NCBI GenBank assembly: GCA_019828545.1
Contig: JACVRA010000202.1
Location: forward strand, 62,001-126,000
Reading direction: 5' to 3'
DNA from: Paracamarosporium sp. OC-R06-R3
Taxonomy: Eukaryota; Ascomycota; Dothideomycetes; Pleosporales; Didymosphaeriaceae
Length of the DNA stretch: 64,000 nt
The notes under the pieces were generated by a model. The model was given only the letters and a program-made list of their open reading frames with translations. It was not told the DNA's origin and searched no databases. A program made the position numbers and the translations under genes. Positions 1 to 8,935 of this stretch are shown one piece after another; within the stretch, counting starts at the first letter, position 1; every line of letters starts with the position of its first letter.

Positions 1-78
1 TGAGGCGTAAGTTTGCTCGTCATGTTTTGCTTCTACTTCGATATGTTAATGATATCTACTAATTGGCTCCGCACGCAG

Positions 79-261
79 CCGGTCGGCAAGATCGATGGAA
101 GGAAAAATTGGATCACGAAGAAGTGGGAGAAGAAGAAGAAGAACGCGAAGAGAGAAGAGGATGTGAGTGAGGAGCAGTGGAATTTCGTTGATGCGGTGGC
201 AAAGGCATTGAAGAGCAAGCGCCGCCGCGATGATACCGACTCGGAAGTCCTGGGCTTGTAG
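79..261 (+). CDS. 3' terminal exon of an unidentified basic protein (partial)
   Basis: This looks like the last exon of a gene that begins left of the window. A branch-like TACTAAT at about 57-63 and a GCACGCAG acceptor ending at 78 precede an open frame that runs to TAG at 259-261. The 60-residue tail is highly basic and charged (runs of K and R, ending KRRRDD then DTDSEVLGL), which suggests a nuclear or nucleolar protein. I do not recognise the family. A GTAAGT-like site at 7-12 cannot be the donor in this frame, because a TGA lies directly upstream at 1-3. The true donor is probably outside the window. Confidence 0.5.
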   Translation, partial: PVGKIDGRKNWITKKWEKKKKNAKREEDVSEEQWNFVDAVAKALKSKRRRDDTDSEVLGL

Positions 262-358
262 AGTTGGGCATGGTTTCTTTTGTACTCTCAGATTAGCATC
301 ACAGTAATCTTTGTCTCCACATCTTACTCTGGTGAATGTGAATTGTCATACAATAATC

Positions 359-1024
359 TCATCGTGATACCCATTGACGGACCGTAAAAACCCCCAGAGG
401 ACACCATGGTCTAGTTATAGTCTTAAGATACCGACTAGAATATGCTAGCAGAGTATAAAACAGAGAACATGATGTGCATTGTTGAAAGAAAGCAACACGA
501 CATATTGATATATACATAGACGTTTTATGCCCTACTTTGTATCCGTCGGTCCATAAATAAATATCCAGCTCGCGCATGTCGCCGCTCGGCTTGTCCTTCT
601 AGTGAGGACTTAGCTTCTTCTTCAGCTCTCCTTCATCACGTCTAACTTCCTGGACTAGCCATATGGCAGTCACCTTCTCCCAAGCTAATGTACTTTGCCC
701 TGAATTATAAATCTAACGCGCCTAAAGATCGGCGTGAGTCTGCGGAAGCGAGCGATTGTGTTCACGGCTGCTAGAGTCGAGTTGCTTTGTATCGTACCCA
801 TCGCTCGACTGACGAAATCCCGAAACATGGCTAGAAAGCATAGGAACTTCAGACGCGTCTTCTTCCCGCACAGAACCGCTGCGGAGATCCTCTCGTGGGT
901 CTACAAAAGACATATGGTTAGCAACTCGATCAGAGACGATAGGTGTACCGGCTAACTTACCAATTTCTCTACGTTCGTCCGATCGCGCTTTCTTTGATCT
1001 AACGAAGTACCGATCAAACTTCAT
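359..1024 (-). CDS. small four-exon gene, unknown function
   Basis: The model joins 1024-961, 900-814, 699-647 and 598-359 (minus strand) and gives 147 aa. The first intron (901-960, 60 bp) is the best evidence: donor GTAAGT, branch GCTAAC and acceptor TTTTGTAG. The other two introns (700-813 with donor GTCAGT; 599-646 with donor GTTAGA) are weaker, but all phases agree and no stop interrupts the join. The product starts MKFDRYF, has a charged serine-rich middle and a C-terminal part with LDIYLWTDGYK. No family is recognised. If the two weaker introns are wrong, exon 2 simply reads on to a TAG at 722 and the protein is 80 aa. Confidence 0.42.
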
Positions 1025-1109
1025 CAATACCCCGTGCAAGTCTCAGATTGAGATATTCTGTCTATACCTTGTTAGTGTAGAGTCCCTGAGCACACATGGG
1101 AGATGACTT

Positions 1110-1330
1110 GCATCGAGACATCCCACCCTGAATGTTGACAGGTCGTGTCCGGCAAGCCTAAGCAACTTGTTAGCATGGGATGCCTGACGATAACTGAGAG
1201 ATGACCTACACTTAAGCATTCACGGCGCTTGCTGATACTGAATGCTGACAGGTCGTCGGACCCTCGAACCGCAATACGCATAAGCATTTACGGCGCTTCC
1301 TGATACCGAATTTTGACGGGTCGAGGGTCG
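1110..1330. repeat. three imperfect tandem copies of a ~69-bp unit
   Basis: A segment containing CGGCGCTT, a TGATACxGAAT core and TTGACAGGTCG occurs at about 1276-1324 and 1207-1256, and in shortened form at about 1113-1145. The first two copies differ by scattered substitutions. The unit is open on the minus strand in more than one frame, so coding versus non-coding duplication cannot be decided. Confidence 0.6.
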
Positions 1331-1382
1331 GATCCGGTCGAAGCCGGGTTGTAACGATATACTGGGGTCCATTAGTATCGCT

Positions 1383-1676
1383 TCAGTTCCCAGCCTCGAT
1401 ATGAAGCAAAGAGGAACAACTAACATCAACATTGTTGAAGCTTTCTGATTTGGACTGTAAAAACAGGAGATAGGGTAGAGATGAGGTCGTGTAAATGGGA
1501 GGGAGGTCATGGACCTCTGAAGCGGGGCAAGCGATAGCTTGGTCGAGCGCACAGGCCCTGGATGAATAATCTACAAGTGAGGGAAGTCGAGCAGAAAAGG
1601 TGAGCAGACACCAGCAGATGAAAGTTTGTCTCGATTTTGCAGAGCACTCACTATGTTTTCCGGACCAACACGCCAT
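1383..1676 (-). CDS. possible small cysteine-rich ORF
   Basis: A 97-aa minus-strand frame opens with ATG at 1676 and is relatively rich in cysteine (at least eight). It has no clear signal peptide and no recognised domain. A GTGAGT-like site near its start could be a donor. Its length is within chance expectation, so this is a weak call. Confidence 0.2.
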   Translation of the reverse strand: MACWSGKHSECSAKSRQTFICWCLLTFSARLPSLVDYSSRACALDQAIACPASEVHDLPPIYTTSSLPYLLFLQSKSESFNNVDVSCSSLLHIEAGN

Positions 1677-1992
1677 CCACAAGCAAATTCCGGCTCTTCG
1701 AATCTACAGTACTAGTTCGTGACCCTGTTAATCCGCCGTGAATACGAGTTTCAACGGTCTGTCCACGGAGTTTTTGTTTTGTAAAACTGTCCTATGAAAA
1801 TGATATATATATTTTATGACTTGAGTCCCATATCGAACCATTCCTCGGTGTTATGCCACTTCCACGTCAAGTCTTTTTCTTCTTCTCATAGATCAGGAGC
1901 CTACACGGAGAGTCGAGCAGGTTTGGTCATTATCTCGCTTTATACGTTCCAATATAAGACTATGATCGAATGAAATTGTGAAAATCATCACA

Positions 1993-2259
1993 CTAACACG
2001 CGATACCAATTAAGCATGCTGAGGAATCACTCGAAGCAATGCCACCAACAGTGCCACCATGTGTAGCTGATCCACCCCGTGTTATCTTTGCTACGTCTTG
2101 ATCATGATGATCTCCAAATAGCTCAGGTAGATATCTACGCAGCTGTTTATCCCTTACCCATTTCACACAGTCTCCATCATTACGCTGTATCACGTTCTCC
2201 ACAATTGTGCGAATGCCTCTACCGCTGAAGGAATCAGCTACACCGACCAGATCCACCAT
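1993..2259 (-). CDS. small ORF, unknown function
   Basis: An 88-aa minus-strand frame starts with ATG at 2259 and ends with TAG at 1993. It has a charged N-terminal half (NVIQRNDGDCVKWVRDKQL) and a Gly/Ser/Ala-rich tail. No intron is needed. It is the last of several minus-strand frames between 4.65 and 2.0 kb and could be the terminal exon of a longer gene. No family is recognised. Confidence 0.32.
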   Translation of the reverse strand: MVDLVGVADSFSGRGIRTIVENVIQRNDGDCVKWVRDKQLRRYLPELFGDHHDQDVAKITRGGSATHGGTVGGIASSDSSACLIGIAC

Positions 2260-2516
2260 TGAATTCCAATGACTTTATCATACTCTCGATTGTGCTTGCT
2301 TCGATAGGCGGTTGGGAAGGTGGTGCGGTACGAAAGGGTGTTAAGGCCGGCGAGGTGGAACATCTGACATGATGGTGTTTGTTAGCAAATGGATCCGGTC
2401 GGACAAAAAGAACTCAGCAATACCTTACCTCCCATACCCCATACATTTATTGTATAAATGTAGCGCTGGTGATGTCACCTCCAGGATCTTTTCCCTATTA
2501 GACTTTGCGCCACTGT

Positions 2517-2771
2517 TCAGCTCTTGTGAAGGAAATCCAGGAGATGTGCTCGAATAGAGTCAAGCCTCTTCGTGGGAATGTTATCCTTCAGGATGGCGCT
2601 CCGATGCCTGTGTTCCATATCAGCTTCCAAGTCCACACTTGAACCGTTCACCAATGATAATGCAGAAGTCAGATATTTGTGAAGCTCGTGTAGTAAAAAG
2701 CTTTTGGCACAGAGAACCACTTTGAGGCTTTCTAAAATGATTTTTTCATAGCCATAGGGGCGATTCATCAT
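2517..2771 (-). CDS. small ORF, unknown function; possible extra 5' exon
   Basis: An 84-aa frame runs from ATG at 2771 to TGA at 2517. It is rich in Leu, His and Lys, with an EHRHR segment near the middle and an LLDFLHKS end. In an alternative model an upstream exon (about 2955-2808, ending VFERGLRYHTTIEFT, donor GTACGT) splices to AAAGCC just after a TTTTAG acceptor, still in phase. The DNA around EHRHR (GAACACAGGCA) recurs near 3060 followed by another GTACGT donor, so local duplication has occurred here as well. Function unknown. Confidence 0.35.
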   Translation of the reverse strand: MMNRPYGYEKIILESLKVVLCAKSFLLHELHKYLTSALSLVNGSSVDLEADMEHRHRSAILKDNIPTKRLDSIRAHLLDFLHKS

Positions 2772-3098
2772 TCATGGGGTGTTCACAACAGGAGGTGGGA
2801 TACGTACCTGTAAATTCAATAGTGGTGTGGTATCTGAGTCCTCGTTCAAACACCTGCAAGATAGTAAGATACCGGTAAATTATATGTTCAAGAGCAACTT
2901 GACGATAACGAGCGGTCAGAAAATCACTTCTTGCGTCGATGGAAACCAGTGCCAAGCACAGTTTTCTCGGAGTATCTGTTCAGTGGATTCATCATTCAAT
3001 AGAAAGGAAAGGCTGAATACGTACCTGCCATCGTTCAAGAATCAATACGATTCTGTGCCTGTGTTCTGTATGCAATATTAGTCAACGAGTAAGGAGAT

Positions 3099-3514
3099 TC
3101 ATGTAGGAAATAACTGAAATAGTATCGTAGGCGGTTCAGTAAGCTCTCTTGTTGTATTTTCACCGAAAACCATGTAAGGTTTTCTGCAAATTAGATCAAG
3201 AATAGACCATAGGTCAAAGATTTCATCATCTGCGAAACAAGGAGTGTATATAATACTTACGTAGAGTCTTCGCTGCAGAGATTGGTCATCGCCACCAACG
3301 ATGCCCATGCTGAGAAGCTAATTAACGCTTTACGTGCTGGCTCTCTGGTCCAGTAAAACTTCAAGATATGCTGATGATTGGATTTAGAGCTTCGAAAAGT
3401 ATAGCTGAGGGGCATACACATCTCTTGTACGGAAGATGAGACTGCTTGGACTGAAAGACCCGCCAAGAGTTGCTTGCGGCTGGCCTGAGCCATGAGACGT
3501 AGTTTGGTGATCAT
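3099..3514 (-). CDS. small two-exon gene, unknown function
   Basis: The model joins 3514-3261 and 3183-3099 (minus) and gives 112 aa starting MITKLRLMAQ. The intron 3184-3260 (77 bp) has donor GTAAGT and acceptor TTTGCAG with a TCTAAT-like branch. The junction is phase-consistent: exon 1 ends two bases into a codon and exon 2 supplies the third. The frame extends upstream of the chosen ATG, so the start is uncertain. The product has a helical, basic N-terminal half and ends in a short hydrophobic tail. No domain is recognised. It lies between the putative genes at 3.62-4.65 and 2.5 kb on the same strand. Confidence 0.4.
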
Positions 3515-3623
3515 ACCAGTGGTAATCAAAAGCACCTCGAAATGCACTTGCTCAGGCGGATATCTGACTATATCATCTGCATGTATCTCCAAAGAAAACC
3601 CACGAGCCGGGCCTACTTACTCA

Positions 3624-4651
3624 CTATGAAGCTTTGGTAATGATGGTGCTCTTTGAGGCGGACGAGATCTCGATTGTGGTGATATAGATGTGACGAGGAA
3701 GGTGCGGTGGAACATGGTATGGTATCTTGCTCGAGATGTCATTTGCAGGCGATTCAACCGCGAAGATATGGGTTTGAAAGTAGTAGTTGCTGATATAGCC
3801 GAGATTAGCAATACTCAAAGACAGTTTATGCAGTCAATGAAAGCAAGCGATGCGGTAGTCAGAGTGAGAAATTTTGTCAACATGACGGCAAATCACATGC
3901 TGATGGGACCGTAGACGGCTTCCGGTCAATCCTGGTATTTGGCATGGAGGCCTCAGGTTCTCATCATGATGAGATGTGTTTGTGGTTCTGGATAATGGCT
4001 TACCTGTGCGGGGTGACAAAGGCCACTGGTGTTAAGCAAGCTGGATTCCTAACACAGTTTGAATCAGCGACGCTCATAGAAATAGTATAAAGTCAATGTA
4101 AGTAAGCGATGTGGTAGTCAGAGTGAACAGCCATGTCAGCATGACGGCGGTATAACATATGTTGATGGGCCCGTAGACGTCTTCCGGGCTTATTTGGTGT
4201 TCGGTATGGAGATGGTGCCCCAGGTTCTCATCATGACGAGGTGCGTTTGCGGCCTTGGAGTGTGGCTTACTTGGGGGAGTTGCAACAGCAGTGTTCAACA
4301 CGTTCGATTCCTGGCACAATTTAAATTAGCGACGCTCATAGAAATAGTACGAAGTTTACGAGATTCAGTGGTGTGGTGGTCAGAGCGAACAGCCGTGTCA
4401 AAATGATGGCTAAGAAATGCTGATGGGCCCGCAGACGGCTTTTGGGCTGTCCTGGTGTTCGGTATGGAGATGGGGCCCCACGCCGATATGTGTTTTACGT
4501 TAGGGAACGGCTTACCTGTGGCCAATGACAAAAGCAGTGCAGAGCACGCTCGATTGAGGGCTGTCCGGACCTGAAGCGGGCAGTCCAGAGGACGCGGATA
4601 GTACGGAGGAAGCCGATATACAAAACAAGACAGCAGTACATAGAGGTGCAT
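3624..4651 (-). CDS. four-exon gene with two duplicated micro-exons; possible secreted protein
   Basis: The model joins 4651-4516, 4310-4271, 4048-4004 and 3789-3624 (minus) and gives 128 aa. Donors are GTAAGC in all three introns; acceptors are GTGCCAG, GTGTTAG and TATATCAG, the last with a TTGCTAAT branch. Introns are long for this locus (205, 222 and 214 bp). Exons 2 (40 nt) and 3 (45 nt) are copies of each other and of the end of exon 1, each carried in a repeated unit with its intron. In this model the copies are read in different frames, which is unusual. The N-terminus (MHLYVLLSCFVY) could be a signal peptide and the middle is cysteine-rich (CCC). No family is recognised. An alternative frame of exon 1 has an even more hydrophobic stretch, but no ATG and an early stop in exon 2. 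Confidence 0.42.
3830..4540 (-). repeat. array of three ~250-bp units carrying a duplicated micro-exon
   Basis: Three diverged units start near 3833, 4086 and 4355. Shared blocks include a GCGACGCTCATAGAAATAGTA block (in two units), a GTAGTCAGAGTGA-like block, GCTGATGGGxCCG, and GGCTTACxTG, which is a GTAAGCC donor on the minus strand. Each unit contains the short segment used as an exon in the overlapping gene model. The array is direct evidence of segmental duplication whether or not the gene model is right. Confidence 0.8.
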
Positions 4652-4937
4652 GCTTGAAAGGTGCAGTGGAGTGGAGTGGTTGTGGAGATTTTGGAGAAGA
4701 AGAGGTGGAGGGGCGGTGCGAGTGAGTGAGAGTCTCAAAACAGAAGTTGCGGCAGCCGAGACGAAGAGGTGAAGACACTGCTTATGTGCGCACCAACAAA
4801 CAGCGACCACTCTCTATTTTGGCTTCTACAAGCATCAGAATTCAACACGCATCAGCGTAGCAAGGTAAACCCATGGTATTCGGCGAATTATTTCAATAGA
4901 ATGCCGCCCTGCACGAAACACTGATAATACATGGTAG

Positions 4938-5359
4938 ATGACCGAACTCCTCGAAGTCGAGTGGTCTGGCGCCCTCAGCGACTGCACCAGAGGCGCAGAT
5001 GACGCTGAATCCATCCAAATCCGAATCCATCATGCCGAGCTCATAGTTAGTATACTGTAAGGTGAACAATCGATATGACACTTATGTCTCCCTAGATTGA
5101 ACTTCTCAACCAAGAGCTAGATAACTATCCAGAGATCGGGCAGATCCTACAACTCTGGTAAACTTTCAGGCGCTGTCATGCAACGTGGAGAATGAAGCGA
5201 AGTGTTTTGAGCAGGCGACTCGAGACGCTCGAGCGGGAAGGTATAACATTGTTGCTAATACTGTGGATATTGTAGATTGATCTTTATATAGCCGCCGTCA
5301 CCACTCAGGACAAGGAGGATGAGGAGAAAGAAGATGAGAAGGAGAAGAGAAGGACGTAG
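4938..5359 (+). CDS. small four-exon gene encoding an acidic/charged 87-aa protein
   Basis: The model joins 4938-5045, 5096-5157, 5215-5240 and 5292-5359. Introns are 50, 57 and 51 bp: GTTAGT...CCTAG, GTAAAC...GAGCAG and GTATAA...TATATAG, the last with a TTGCTAAT branch. All phases agree. The product starts MTELLEVEWSGALSDC, has a helical middle (IELLNQELDNYPEIGQILQL) and ends in a Lys/Glu-rich tail (KEDEEKEDEKEKRR). Exon 3 is only 26 nt. No family is recognised. It is divergent from the minus-strand gene starting at 4651, with 286 bp between the two start codons. Without the second splice a TAA would end the frame at 5161. Confidence 0.45.
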
Positions 5360-5405
5360 GAGAAGAAAAGGGAAGAGTAGATGGAGTTGATATGACAGCA
5401 GAAGA

Positions 5406-5576
5406 ATGGCTGCAGGTAGTGCTTGTTCAAGACCTGATCTAATATTGCTTTATGTCTTGTTGTCAGCGTACTTTAGAGTCTACGAATCTTTGATGAAATT
5501 GTATTGTTTTGATCCACAAGCTCCCTTTTTCAGGATTTTGTCGATGGCCATAACACACAGAGACTGGTATCTTTGA
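5406..5576 (+). CDS. possible micro-ORF with hydrophobic segment
   Basis: ATG at 5406 opens a 56-codon frame to TGA at 5576. Residues of the type LILLYVLLSAYF form one hydrophobic stretch that could be a membrane segment or signal anchor. A GTAGTG...TTGTCAG pair inside it could instead be an intron that destroys this frame. Weak. Confidence 0.22.
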   Translation: MAAGSACSRPDLILLYVLLSAYFRVYESLMKLYCFDPQAPFFRILSMAITHRDWYL

Positions 5577-5784
5577 TCTATTGCTCAGAAAGCATATGGC
5601 TCAAATCCGAATAGAGCATCCCCCCACATGCTAGGGATAGTGCACCAGAACATAGCTTTGGCAGAGAACTATGTGCCAAGTAATACCCTGAGCGTTATGA
5701 GGCCTCCAAACATATTGGCATAATAAATCAGGAGAAAGGCGTAGGAGACATCCAGGTGCCTACGATCAATTGCGATCAGCGGGT

Positions 5785-5961
5785 ATGGGAAATGAAACAG
5801 ACCAAAGACCTAAGAATGGAGGGCCTCTAGGAACGGGACACGAACACATTTCCGAATTCATTGCATCACTCCAAAGCAAACCACTGAGGATCCAAGACAT
5901 GTCACTGATTCCTACCTTGTGGTCGCCAAATGTTTGCTTCTCGAATCAAGCCACTACATAA
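5785..5961 (+). CDS. small ORF, unknown function
   Basis: ATG at 5785 opens a 58-codon frame ending in TAA at 5959-5961. The frame is open upstream to 5701 with an Arg-rich stretch, so an upstream exon is possible. Polar, Gly/Pro-rich start; no motif recognised. Confidence 0.22.
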   Translation: MGNETDQRPKNGGPLGTGHEHISEFIASLQSKPLRIQDMSLIPTLWSPNVCFSNQATT

Positions 5962-6019
5962 TCTCTATCACCCCGGATCCTCTGTAACGCTTCTATGAGT
6001 TTCCGTGGTGAATCACACC

Positions 6020-6240
6020 TAACTATAGTGCAATATTCCATTAGCACGTGATCCAAGTAGCGTCTCGCTTAGCCAGCGCCCCGAGACCTATATAAACCCT
6101 CCCTCTGCCCCCTCTGCCTTCTCTTCTCCATCCCTTGCTCCTCTTTGTCTGTACCTCGCTAACTTATTGGCGTGGACAGGTACGCGATTATCCGCGGGGG
6201 CCCTCTCTGGCTGTCCTTCGGGACTTCCAGGAATTTTTGT
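6020..6240 (+). promoter_or_regulatory. TATA promoter, CT-rich start region and UUCG hairpin (copy 1 of 3)
   Basis: CTATATAAA at 6088-6096 is followed by about 40 bp of almost pure C/T (CCCTCCCTCTGCCCCC and on). Next come a branch-and-acceptor pair (GCTAAC ... GTGGACAG, ending about 6180) and a short hairpin: GTCC-TTCG-GGAC at 6213-6224, flanked by TGG/CCA. An upstream CACGTGAT lies near 6043. The same arrangement recurs at 8.68 and 46.72 kb. No long frame follows. Confidence 0.55.
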
Positions 6241-6973
6241 CACATACCTTCGGGGCCTTTGGCCTTTCGCAACTTTTCATTGATTCTCATGACGCTGTCA
6301 TGGTATTGAGGAAGAGTTCGTACTACAAATTGTCTGTGGTATCATTCGTATCTTGTGAGATTCATGTAATTCATGGCTAAGAGATCATAAAATACACTGG
6401 TGTAAGGTTTGATCAGGCGGAGCAAAAGCTTATAATCCCACTGAGCTGACCAGATATCCAGCCTATTCTTTGTATTAGTTTTACAGATAGAACATCGAGT
6501 GGTGACTGCGATTGGGTTTTCGCACACGATGTATCCTATGATCTACTTAGGCTGGGCATCGTGAGGGGACGTCTGCTGATCGCGCCTGACGCTTACAGAT
6601 CATCACAGTGTTCGGCCTAGCAACATTTACGTCGTCGCAGATGATATAGTGGAGAAGCTTGTAGGTCCGCTCGTGACAGACAAAGTGGAGGTATTACACG
6701 CAAAAGAAGAGGACGAGAGGCGCTTGCTCTTCTACGCCTCCCTCATTGACGCAACAAGCAAGATTCTGCTTCCAGGCCTTTGAACAAGATGATAATATGA
6801 TGCTGAATGTCGATAATGGGTTAGGAAAGCAGTGAGGGAACGCGAGGGAGCATGTCTGAGGGTGGGCGCAGGCCTGCTGAGCGCACCCTCTACCAAGCAT
6901 GGAAAGTACGCCGGCAGACTCTGCCTGCCGTTTGTCTACCCAACAGATCAGAGACTCCACAACACCGCACATT

Positions 6974-7066
6974 GACCAGCCCAAATAATGACCAGCCCAA
7001 AGAATGACCAGCCCAAAGAATGACCAGCCCAAAGAATGACCAGCCCAACGAATGGCCAGCCCAATC
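6974..7066. repeat. 16-bp minisatellite, about 5.5 copies
   Basis: Tandem copies of CCAGCCCAAAGAATGA, three identical and the outer ones with single changes. It is the cleanest short tandem repeat in the window. It crosses the start of a minus-strand frame (6694-7032) which I do not consider a gene. Confidence 0.95.
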
Positions 7067-8640
7067 GTCGAAAATATCAGCTATCGCCTTGCATAAAACT
7101 CCTTATTCGATTTGGACCTAGCCGCCCATCAGGCGAGGCCGAGACGTTCCCTCACCCCGCATCTCCGAGTCCTCACGGTCGAAATCCGAAGTAGGTGGTC
7201 CACGGCGCTGCAACGTAGACGATACCACACACGCACCCTTGTTGAGCTGATTTTCAACAGTGAGAGCCTCAGTCGAGCCTGCCAGAGCGACCGCGCCGTG
7301 CTCGCGACCTTTTTCCAACCCTGTCCCACCACCCGCCGTTCACAACTCACCGATATATCATGAAAAAAGTGGGATCTCTAAATGTGTACTACTTGAGACT
7401 ACGACCATTCTCTTTCATGAAAGCTCATCCTGCAGTCGGCACAGCATGATAATATCCATAGGCTTCTACTCTTCCTTCGTCTCTTCTTCCCGCCGCAATC
7501 TCAATACCCAACTCCACACATGCCTCGATTGGCAATAAATGAACAACTACATGAGTTGGAACACTGTTTTTTCTACGAGGAAGGGAACAAGAAGCACGCA
7601 CTCCGTAGTCGCATAGAGAGAAGCGACACGTCAGCGTACGTGGATAGTCTGACGCCTTAGACATGGCTATTTATACAGCTTTTACGGCTTTCTGAGAATG
7701 TTTATTACAAGGAACAAAAGTTAGTTCGGCGGACATCTGGTCACATTACCTCTCCGGTTGCATCACACGGCTGGATGGCATGGGGAGTCTCACACAAGGG
7801 GTTTTTGTTGCGTACGAGAACACGGTAGCACATAGAGTCATCTATATATACATTACATTAGTGGAGTAGTCAATTCTGTTCATAACATCTTTGGCTATCA
7901 TAGTGTTTCAACCACAGTCGAAGATAGCTGCTGTCTATTCTGTGTCCTTTTCCGGTCAACGCTTTCCTGACATCGGCGTATAAGAGTCAACGTTTATTGG
8001 ATTTTATATTTTCCGTATTTAACTGTAGCATTCATAGACCATTATGGATTGGTATCAGACTTGACCAACGTCTGACAGCTGGTAACCGTTTTGATCCTCA
8101 TATTTCTACCTCGATGTCAATTGGTAATCGAAAGCTACATATGGGTGAAATTTTATACAAAAGTACGCTTGAAGTAAAACTATTTGCTTCATTGAGAAGA
8201 TTTGCAAGGAAAACGAAGCTATTGATTATGGGTGTGTTACAAGTGTCACGTTAGTCTCCATATCCCTTGGCTTACGATTGAAAAAGCTGCTCCAGCACAA
8301 CATGAAAAAAGGTCACCGATGCAATCAAGAATCAATCGATAGGTCTCTATGTAAGTATAGAACCGACAATACTTTTACAATTACAGGGAGGATACAAAGT
8401 CTGGCTTGTTTCGAACTGCCACTACAAGTGCTACTCCGCAAGATTTTGACAGACAGCAAGAAGTGACATTCTCATACTCTCTTTCTCCAGCGTATTCATA
8501 ATGGCTCGGCTATGCTCACTGCGCCGCCGGCGTTTCTCTTGCCTTCACCTCGACAACTGACGGTTCGCCGTCGTTCCACCAGCCACAAAAGAAGTATCCA
8601 GAACCCTCCCGTGACCTCGCTCCTGCCTACCCCAGATCCC
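7067..8640. other. no supported gene
   Basis: Only short, mutually overlapping frames on both strands (up to 92 codons), none with a convincing start plus splice signals. The AT-rich stretch at about 7840-8260 contains TATATATA but no identifiable promoter-gene pair. Confidence 0.5.
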
Positions 8641-8935
8641 GTGACTAGTAGCATACCGCTAGCGTCTGGGCGCCACAGGTCTATATAAGCCCGCCTGCCC
8701 TCTGTCTCCTCTTCTCCTCCCTATCATCGGGGGTCCCATAGATTGGGTTTTCTTGCTTCTCTCCCCACAACTGGGGACCGTCGATCACACATACCACGAT
8801 TTTTAAAACCAGGCCTCCTCCATTGGTTGCGGTCACAGTGTCGCCAGTGTAAGTTCGTCCCTTCCCATTGACTTGATCTATTGCTGACCTTGACTGCAGA
8901 TTGCACTGCCTCTGGCTGACGCGAACCTTTTCATT
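8570..8935 (+). promoter_or_regulatory. TATA promoter and CT-rich start region (copy 2 of 3)
   Basis: CTATATAAG at 8681-8689 is followed by CCCGCCTGCCCTCTGTCTCC and more C/T. Two CCCGTGAC boxes lie upstream (about 8608 and 8638). Downstream, GTAAGT (about 8850) and a GCTGACCTTGACTGCAG branch/acceptor (ending about 8900) resemble a 5' leader intron. The distal pair GGTCCC/GGGACC can fold around CCCC-ACAACT-GGGG. No long frame follows, so the transcript may be non-coding or encode only a short peptide. Confidence 0.55.

Noticed and set aside
6694..7032. 112-codon minus-strand frame with repeated WSFFGLVILWAG-like residues
   Set aside because: Its N-terminus is simply the translated 16-bp minisatellite.
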